62,534 bases of DNA, from NCBI GenBank assembly GCA_032718475.1, contig JAUCBJ010004297.1, forward strand, positions 1-62,534. The letters run 5' to 3'. Positions 55,712 to 62,534 of this stretch are shown in pieces. Positions within the stretch are counted from its first letter, which is position 1. Each line of letters begins with the position of its first letter. This DNA is from Nemertoderma westbladi (lineage: Eukaryota; Xenacoelomorpha; Nemertodermatida; Nemertodermatidae). Under the pieces are notes generated by a model. That model was not told the DNA's origin, made no database searches, and saw nothing but the letters and a program-made list of their open reading frames with translations. The position numbers were made by a program, and so were the translations under genes.

Positions 55712-57066
55712 CACCCAGGACCGTTTGGGTCAAATTGACCCACAGTCCAGTATATTATTGATAAATATATCATTCAAAATGACCAAAAGTGAGGTTTTAT
55801 CTGTGTGGAAACTCATATGCGACTTACGGCCCAGTTACTTAGGCTATTTACATCCGATTTGGTTTCAATAACAAGCGTAGCTAGTGACACAACGAAACGA
55901 GAGTTTCTCATTTTGTTCAGATATGTACTGTAGTGCACCAGGTCCAGACACATTACCGGTTACTGCATTATGAAAATCGCCCACGCCAGGTAAAATTTAA
56001 GGAGTACCGCGCCAATCTGTACTGTTACGATACTGACGGTATCTGATACAATCTGTACGTGTTACTGTACAGTACTATTGTATGTACATAGAAATGTTGA
56101 CAACTCCATCTGAACAATCGTGTGTATCAAGATGAGTTTCATAATATCATTCACGTAAGTACTCAGACTATTTAATTCAAACTGGGATTGATTAATGAGC
56201 GAAGCGAGTGACACAAAAACCTAGGACCTAAAGCTATGGGACCTAAACGCTACGTGACCTGATGACCTACTGCTACTGACCTAACTCAGTAACTGCCTAA
56301 AGTATACAGATGTGTGGACCTAACGCTACTAGACTGCCAGGCTACATTGTCCACAAAAGAGATTCTCAAAAATGTTTCCATTTCAAGCACAACTTTTATT
56401 TATTAGCCCAATTTATTAATTTATAGGCCTATAGGCTAATGACAGACATAATGACTACTGGTTGCCAATCTGCCAATAGGTGGTAGGCCTAGATAGCTAG
56501 ATGATATATTTATGGCTATTACAGTATAGTCAGCCAGTCCCGGTAGCTTTAGGTTCTGGTGGCCTGGTAGCTTTTAGGTCCTGGTAGTAGGATTAGGTCC
56601 GAGGCGTTAGGTCCTGGCAGCCTAGCGTTAGGGCCGTGCCATTCCGTCAGTAAGTCCAGTCTGACTACATAACCAAGCAGGTTAGTAAAGGAGCAAGTTA
56701 CATAGACGAGTTGAAAGGAACCAAAACTTAAACGAGAGTTAGGAATAATTTAATTGAGGATTAGGACCGATTTGGACCTAACGCTACATTACCACTGACT
56801 AGGCCTACACTTTGCAGTTTGTAGGGCCTAATTAAGACGTTCCATACAGGAAATATGGTTCATGGACAATATTTCCATACGTTTCCAAATTACACATACA
56901 CACACACGCACCGACATACAATCAGACATACAAACAGATGAATTGACTTTTCAATGTTGATTAAGCATCGCCCTGACTTGGAAAATTGACGTGTTTACAT
57001 AATTCGACTTTGCACAATTATTATGAGTAAAACTATAATGGGTCATTTTGACCCAAACGGCCCTTG
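55712..57066. mobile_element. possible TIR element with GGGTCAAAATGACCC ends
   Basis: GGACCGTTTGGGTCAAATTG and ACCC near 55720-55743 recur inverted as GGGTCATTTTGACCC followed by AAACGGCCCTTGG near 57039-57066. The ends thus form about 24-bp imperfect inverted repeats around 1.35 kb of non-coding DNA. I could not define a target duplication, so the class is left open. Confidence 0.5.
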
Positions 57067-57555
57067 GCGTTGCCTAAATAATAAAAGTCAAATAAAAAAA
57101 AGGTGTTAAAAAGTAAAAGTTGTGACCCCGTTACATTTGGATAGAGTATAAAAAAGTAGGAGAGGTCATGAAATATTGTGACCCCAATAATTATATTGGG
57201 GCGCTGCTACAGCGAAATATCGATTACAGTAGCTCTCTAGGTTAAATCGTGGGATGATGGGGAGACCCTGGTCATTGGAACGCACTGGGCGTGGTTGACA
57301 GTGCCGTGGATGCAAGAGACAGTAAGATAGGCCGGACCCATATTACTGTATTAAAGGCACACTTACTGTATATGTCAAAAGTGCAAATTTATTATCAATA
57401 CGGCGCAGAATAGGCAGCCAATGAAGATCACGCAACACTGGTGTAATGTGCTCTGCTGTTTTACCGAAACGTAACTTTATTTCCGAATTACGACTCTTGC
57501 CGAAACGTGATAGTTGCTGAAACGCGATGTAACCACTGCGCTGCGACGTACAGTA
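57067..57555. other. non-coding stretch
   Basis: No gene or element is recognised. Confidence 0.45.
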
Positions 57556-58335
57556 CCTGTATGTAAGTGGACGCCAGGCGCCCGCAGTCTGTCTGTAACT
57601 GGTCGCCAGGCGTTAGCAGTTGCCTATGGTAGCCAAGCGCTAGCAGTCTGCCTGTAACTGGTATCCAGACGCCCGCATTCTGTCTGTAACTGGTAGCCAG
57701 GCGCCACCAGTCTGCCTTTAACTGGTAGCCAGGCGCCAGCAGTCTGCCTTTAACTGGTATCCAGACGCCCGCAGTCTGTCTGAAACTGGTAGCCAGGCGC
57801 CAGCAGTCTGTCTGTATCTGGTAGGCATGCGCTAGCAGTCTGCCTGTATCTGGTATTCAGATACCCGCAGTCTGTCTGTAACTGGTAGCCATGCGCCAGC
57901 AGTCTGTCTGTATCTGGTAGCCAGACGCTAGCAGAGTCTGCCTGTAACTGGTATCCTGACGGCCGCAGTCTGTCTGTAACTGGTAGCCAGGCGCCAGCAG
58001 TCTGCCTGTAACTGGTAGCCAGGCGCCAGCAGTCTGCCTTTAACTGGTATCCAGACGCCCGCAGTCTGTCTGAAACTGGTAGCCAGGCGCCAGCAGTCTG
58101 TCTGTTTCTGGTAGCCAGGCGCTAGCAGTCTGCCTGTAACTGGTATCCAGACGCCCGCAGTCTGTCTGTAACTGTTAGCCAGGCGCCAGCAGTTTGTCTG
58201 TATCTGGTAGACAGGCGACAGCAGTCTGCCTGTAACTGGTAGCCAGGCGCCAGCAGTCTGCCTTTAACTGATATCCAGACCCCGCAGTCTGTCTGTAACT
58301 GCAACTGGTAGCCAGGCGGCAGCAATCTTTCTGTA
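57556..58335. repeat. 32-bp minisatellite, about 24 units
   Basis: The unit is roughly AACTGGTAGCCAGGCGCCAG followed by CAGTCTGCCTGT. Two subtypes alternate, one with GTAGCCAGGCGCCAGCAG and one with GTATCCAGACGCCCGCAG, giving a higher-order pattern. It sits immediately upstream of the promoter of the fibrinogen-domain gene. Minus-strand open frames through it are by-products. Confidence 0.9.
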
Positions 58336-58490
58336 TAAGAATGTAATTTAAAGTGATAATTAACACACAATGGTATCTATACTACGGTTAGTTACTAATA
58401 ATTGTTCTATAAAGGTCTTAATACTTGCCGCCTTTGATTGCCTTTATGAGACTTTATTCATTGCATAATTAATTGCCTTTGTCAAAAGTG

Positions 58491-58498
58491 TATAAATA
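58491..58498 (+). promoter_or_regulatory. TATA box of the fibrinogen-domain gene
   Basis: TATAAATA lies about 95 nt before the ATG at 58590. An initiator-like TCTATCAGA lies near 58527, about 30 nt downstream, giving a normal core-promoter geometry and a 5' UTR of about 60 nt. Confidence 0.6.
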
Positions 58499-58589
58499 GG
58501 AGGAGTTTTAGGCATTAAAACCATTCTCTATCAGAAAATTATCATAACTTTAGTTACAAAGTTATTTACAAATAGGGCCTACTGTAAAA

Positions 58590-61500
58590 ATGTTACCCGT
58601 AAGTCTTAAACTATTTTCTCTGCTGTCAGCTCTTTTCCTACTCCAGGTAGGTTTATTTAATGCATAAAGTATTCATTTAGCGTTGTTATCTGAATTATTC
58701 ATTTAATGATTTGCTCACGTGAAAAAAGAAACCCTTTATTAAGGATGTTAGATTTATTCATCAAAACAAAAAAAAATGTTTTCTCACAGAATTATTCCAC
58801 AAACAGAAATTGTATTTAAACGGTTCGGTTAGCATCCTAGAGAGAGTGACAACGCATACATGACTGTAGCCAACAGCTGTTTGACTGTCTCACAAACTGT
58901 ATGTTAGTTATTCAGTTCACATTTATTTTTGTTTTTGTCCGAGTATTGCAGACTGGTTTGCTATTATTATGGCCTCCCCCAGTCTGATGTGTCCGGATAT
59001 CCATATTGGTTGTCCAGTTGTCCTTTTTAGTTGTCTAGTTGTCCGTATAGGTTATCCCCGTCACCACCATTTGGTCTCCCCATGTCGCGTTGGATATCCG
59101 TCTGTCCACGTCTGTTTCCCTGGCCACGTCTTATTCCCATGTCCACATTTGTTGTTCCGTTGTCCCCACACCAATTGTACCCCAACTCATCAATTTTCTT
59201 GTAATATTGTAATATGTGGTGGATTTTTCAACATTTTCTATCGCAATAATTTTTATTGTCCATTTAAATCACTCATGATGTTCCTTTTTTACTTTTTATG
59301 TCCTCCAGAAATTTACCGTTAGGTTCCATGCTACCGGTTTCTCTACTGCTGTTCTCCCAGGCTGCTATCAGTACCGGTATTAGTGTATAGAGCACAATTT
59401 TGCAGTATTATTGCTGTATTGTTTGTACACATGTAGGTATTAAGCAGGTATTTTAGTACCGGTACAGGCACCGGTACTGCTGTAGGCCTACTGTGTAGCC
59501 TTACCATTAGAATACGGTATTGGTAGGGCTACCGGCTGACCGGTTGTGCTAATAAATTTTAAATAATTGATAGGCCAAACTGGATTGTGGAAAATGTGGA
59601 TATACCTTTCATTTCACATACATAATTTATCAGTTTTATAATGGATCATGACTACTGTCTGTGTAGTGTTACTGATAGCGGCACAGATCAGTTCATAAAC
59701 TCATACGTACTCGAAAAAACTACTTATACATGTTATACCCCATTACCGTTTCCATTTGATACCGTTACCGTTGGTTAGAAAATCCCGCCTCTGTAACATG
59801 CTCCTTTCCCTCAATTAGTAAAGTGATCGTTTATTGTTTTGGTTAGAAAATCCCGCTTCTGTAACCTGCTCCTTTCCCTCGATTGGTTAAGTGATCGTTT
59901 ATTGTTTTGGTTAGAAAATCCCGCCTCTGTAACCTGCTCCTTTCCATCAATTAGTTAAGAGATCGTTTATTGTTTTGGTTAGGAAATCCCGCCTCTGTAA
60001 CCTGCTCCTTTCTCTCAATTGGTAATGTTATCGTTTATTGTTTTGGTTAGAAAATCCCGCCTCTGTAACCTGCTCCTTTCCCTCAATTAGTTAAGTGATC
60101 GTTTATTGTTTTGGTTAGAACATCCCGCCTCTGTAACCTGCTCCTTTCCCTCAATTAGTTAAGAGATTGTTTATTGTTTTGATTAGAAAATCCGGCCTTA
60201 ACCTGCTCCAACCAACCTTAACCAGAAAAAGTGAATTTTGAAAAAATGCGACTTATGGTCTTTTTACATTGCACGGCAGAGCTATTTATAATTTATTTAT
60301 TATTACAGGCAAATGATGGACAATGTGGAGCCATTAATGTAAGTTTATTAGTTATTTTAAATTATTATTTTAAATGTAGTTTCATGCGATTTCATAGATA
60401 TTGTAAGTGGTGACAAGTTGAGATAAATTCATAAAAGTTATAAGATAATTGAGTTGAGATAATGTCTGGGAGACCTCAGGTGACCAAAAAAGAAAGGGTA
60501 ACAACAGTTACGAGCTTTCACCCGACAGGGCTTGATGAATGGCTTGAGAAGCCCTGTCGGGTGAAAGCTCGTAACTGTTGTTACCCTTTCTTTTTTGGTC
60601 ACCAGAGGTCTCCCAGACATTATCTCAACTCAATTATGATTACTACGGTGTCGAGAGCGCGACAATTTCTTAAAAGTTATAAAAATATTTCCCAACAGGT
60701 TGCAGAGCCGGAAGAACAGAATACAGAGTTGGAAGAAAATATCATTGGGTTGAGTGACCAAGTAAAAGATTTAAATACAAACCTAACTAACCAACTCGAT
60801 GAGCTAAAGAACGATGTTAGTTTCTTAACCAGTAATCATTTGTAACATAATTATTTGCCGTGTTGAAGTCCTTCAGTTTTATTATTTTTTATTTTCAGTT
60901 TTTATTTATTTGTGTGGAATAATTTCGCACTACCAAATCGCCAGGGCGACATATTTCCTAACTTTATATCGCAGTGCGACATTATTTCTCAGTATGTCCC
61001 TACGCCATATATTTACTATGTATTTCAGTATATCCAGTATGTCACCGCGTCACTATTAGGTTGTTCTAGAAAGTTTAAGTGCAAAACTACAAATAATTCC
61101 CCACAAATAAATAAAATTAGATTTGCCATTGTTCATAATTACCACATTAAATCTTTTACGTCCCTCGTTTTATTATTTCACTACACAAAATCACTCGTGC
61201 CGTAACGCTATAATGTGCTATTTTATGAGAAATGACGTAATATAGTTAGTATTTAATTGCTCTAAATGTTGGGTCGAAATGCCGGCGTTTAATGATTTCC
61301 CTAGAGAACTCCAACCCTCCCACTGATCAGATGTGGGCAGAGGATTTACAGAATTTAATAAACAATTTAAACAGGTTAAAGAGTTGGAACAACAGAATAC
61401 AGAGTTGGAAGTTAAGAATAAAGAGTTGGAAGACCAGTTTACAGAGTTCGTTTACAGGTTACATGATACAGAGATAGTGAATTCATCCATTACACTGTAT

Positions 61501-62088
61501 CAGCTAATGGCTCCTTGGCTAATAAAGCAGAAAGATGGGGTGAAGATTCAGCAAAGAGTTGATGGATCTGTTGACTTCTATCGAAACTGGGATGAATATG
61601 TTGAAGGATTTGGCAACCCGAATACCAACTTTTGGTTGGGGTTGGAGACGATCCACAAGCTGAGTGAAGGCGGGGTGAAGTTGAGGGTCGATTTGTGGTT
61701 CACTGGAGTGGGACTAAAAGGTGGTGATGGTGATGATAGCCGGGAGTTGGTGGATTACACCAACGAACACAAATACGCGGAATACAACAACTTTTCTATC
61801 GGATCAGCTGCAACTAATTACACCCTAAATGTATCCGGTTACCATGGTACTGCTGGTGACTCATTGAAGTGGAACAACGGGTCTCCATTCTCTACCAAGG
61901 ACCGCGATAATGACAAGTGGGACGACGGCAACTGCGCCGTAAAATATACTGGGTCGTGGTGGTACTGGAGCTGCATTGACAGTAACTTGAACGGAGAATA
62001 TGGTGCGGGGTATCTGAAAGGACCTTATTGGTATGATTTTACTAGAGGGAGTCCGGCTTCTCGAGTTGAAATTAATATTTGGATTTAA
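58590..62088 (+). CDS. secreted coiled-coil fibrinogen-related protein, four exons
   Basis: Exons (all phase 0) are 58590-58646, a 19-residue signal peptide ending at donor GTAGGT; 60309-60338, ANDGQCGAIN with donor GTAAGT; 60699-60815, 39 residues with donor GTTAGT; and 61375-62088. The total is about 305 residues. Exons 3 and 4 open with related heptad-rich segments (EEQNTELEEN and EQQNTELEVK), a coiled coil for oligomerisation; the Cys in exon 2 could link chains. Exon 4 then gives a fibrinogen C-terminal domain: RVDGSVDFYRNW, EGFGNPN, FWLGLETIH, YHGTAGDSL, FSTKDRDND (calcium site), NCAVKY, SCIDSNLNG. The N-terminal part of the domain (first Cys pair and GGGW) is replaced by KQKDGVKIQ. A ficolin/FREP-like pattern-recognition lectin is likely (inference). 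AATAAA at 62087-62092 overlaps the stop. Confidence 0.85.
58969..59322. other. intron 1, low-complexity CCN-rich frame
   Basis: A 117-codon open frame in intron 1 is built from imperfect GTTGTCC/TATCC-like short repeats. It has no family resemblance and lies between exons 1 and 2 of the fibrinogen-domain gene, so it is not called as a gene. Confidence 0.5.
59772..60200. repeat. about 69-bp tandem repeat in intron 1
   Basis: GGTTAGAAAATCCCGCCTC, then TGTAACCTGCTCCTTTCCC, TCAATTAGTTAAGTGATCG and TTTATTGTTTT recurs at about 59772, 59841, 59909, 59978, 60045 and 60111, with a decayed last unit near 60181. It ends about 110 bp before exon 2. Confidence 0.9.
60445..60637. repeat. near-perfect hairpin with 89-bp arms in intron 2
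   Basis: The left arm 60445-60533 and right arm 60549-60637 are reverse complements with, as far as I can see, one mismatch (CCTCAGGTGACC against CCTCTGGTGACC). The loop is 15 nt. The outermost part is ATAATTGAGTTGAGATAATG. Because of the palindrome, both strands show the same short open frame. It lies inside intron 2 of the fibrinogen-domain gene, so its RNA would fold into a long duplex in the primary transcript. Confidence 0.95.
60925..61170. repeat. dispersed repeat shared with the hAT-like element
   Basis: TTCGCACTACCA, ATATTTACTATGTA, CCAGTATGTCA, GGTTGTTCTAGAAAGTTTAAG and ACAAATAATTCCCCACAAATA occur in the same order here (intron 3) and at about 7095-7280 inside the hAT-like element. 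The two copies are clearly homologous but diverged. No inverted termini were identified around this copy. Confidence 0.75.
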
Positions 62089-62534
62089 TAAAACTGTAAG
62101 TTTTATATAAAATTACTGAATAATTCCAATAGAGTTGCGTTGGAAACTAACTTTTATATTTAATTATAAATAACATATAATAATATATTTTGGCTGAAAA
62201 GTTAATAATAATAATTAATAATAATGAGTTCCGGAATAAATATCGTTTTTTACTATAAAATTATTTACTTTAACGTTTTTATTATTTATTTTGCAGTTTG
62301 AATTCCCAATAAGTTTTAGAAGAGACTGAATCTTGGCTAGTCTGCTATATGTTACCAGTTTATATGTGTGATGGTTATGGGTTATTGGTTTATGTTTGGT
62401 TAATATTTAAAATATATTAATAAATTATAGTTGCAATAACTCAACTTTATTTACTTAACTCGCTGTTAGACCAGGAGGGGCCGGTTGCATATAAATCAAC
62501 CTTAGCTAAGGTGCACCTTAACTCATAAGTGTTG
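62089..62534. other. 3' flank of the fibrinogen-domain gene
   Basis: AT-rich with no further exon recognised. A perfect 12-bp palindrome CCTTAGCTAAGG lies near 62502-62513, close to the window end. Confidence 0.45.

Noticed and set aside
58122-58370. Minus-strand frame over the 32-bp minisatellite
   Set aside because: It consists only of minisatellite units; no conserved protein.
60438-60845. Open frame on plus (60462-60845) and a mirror frame on minus (60438-60620) over the intronic hairpin
   Set aside because: The palindrome produces the same peptide on both strands. Only the last 39 codons of the plus frame are a real exon, which has its own acceptor.

Overview
The window reads as AT-rich, repeat-laden nuclear DNA of an invertebrate animal. 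The signs are spliced genes with GT-AG introns and AATAAA signals, a fibrinogen-domain lectin-like gene, a three-finger (Ly6/uPAR) terminal exon, several classes of metazoan retroelements, MITEs, and roughly 200 copies of a 67-bp satellite. A tunicate or another invertebrate deuterostome fits best, but this is a weak inference; no species marker is present. Nothing prokaryotic (operons, CRISPR, rRNA) is seen.

Layout. 1-8.4 kb holds two small host genes: a Ly6-like last exon (1797-1997) and a single-exon four-helix membrane protein (7710-8261). They lie among a truncated LINE (about 2.23-3.45 kb, minus), diverged tandem repeats and a 2-kb hAT-like non-autonomous transposon with an 8-bp target duplication. 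9-20.3 kb is a bank of non-coding elements. These are a 916-bp foldback element, a nested palindrome built from 15-bp repeats, a 146-bp satellite with CTCF-like sites, an inverted-repeat element that contains one unit of that satellite, and a nearly identical 2-kb tandem duplication carrying a Harbinger-type MITE. 22.5-30.9 kb holds relics of an unusual reverse transcriptase family, a gene for a zinc-knuckle protein (24368-25228), a hairpin-rich tandem repeat, and an 80-bp tandem repeat. Each 80-bp unit looks like a miniature acceptor-exon-donor cassette. That array is split by a poly(A)-tailed retrotransposon with a clean target-site duplication.

32.2-55.0 kb is dominated by the 67-bp satellite. 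It is interrupted by a 5.2-kb block (33.65-38.86 kb, minus) and by a nearly complete APE-type LINE (44.46-47.37 kb, plus). The 5.2-kb block holds a BEL/Pao integrase C-terminus followed by a coding stretch for a DEDD-exonuclease-like domain, an acidic linker and three CCHC zinc knuckles. The linker and knuckles are separated by one in-frame stop and one frame change. A diverged relative of the zinc-knuckle part is the gene at 24.4 kb.

55-62.5 kb holds a TIR element, a 32-bp minisatellite and a four-exon gene (58590-62088) for a secreted coiled-coil/fibrinogen-domain protein. Its second intron carries a near-perfect 89-bp-arm hairpin.

Most candidate novelty lies in three places: the 80-bp micro-exon-like array, the exonuclease/zinc-knuckle coding block with its second homologue, and the intronic hairpin. 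Everything here is read by eye; no alignment or database search was run.
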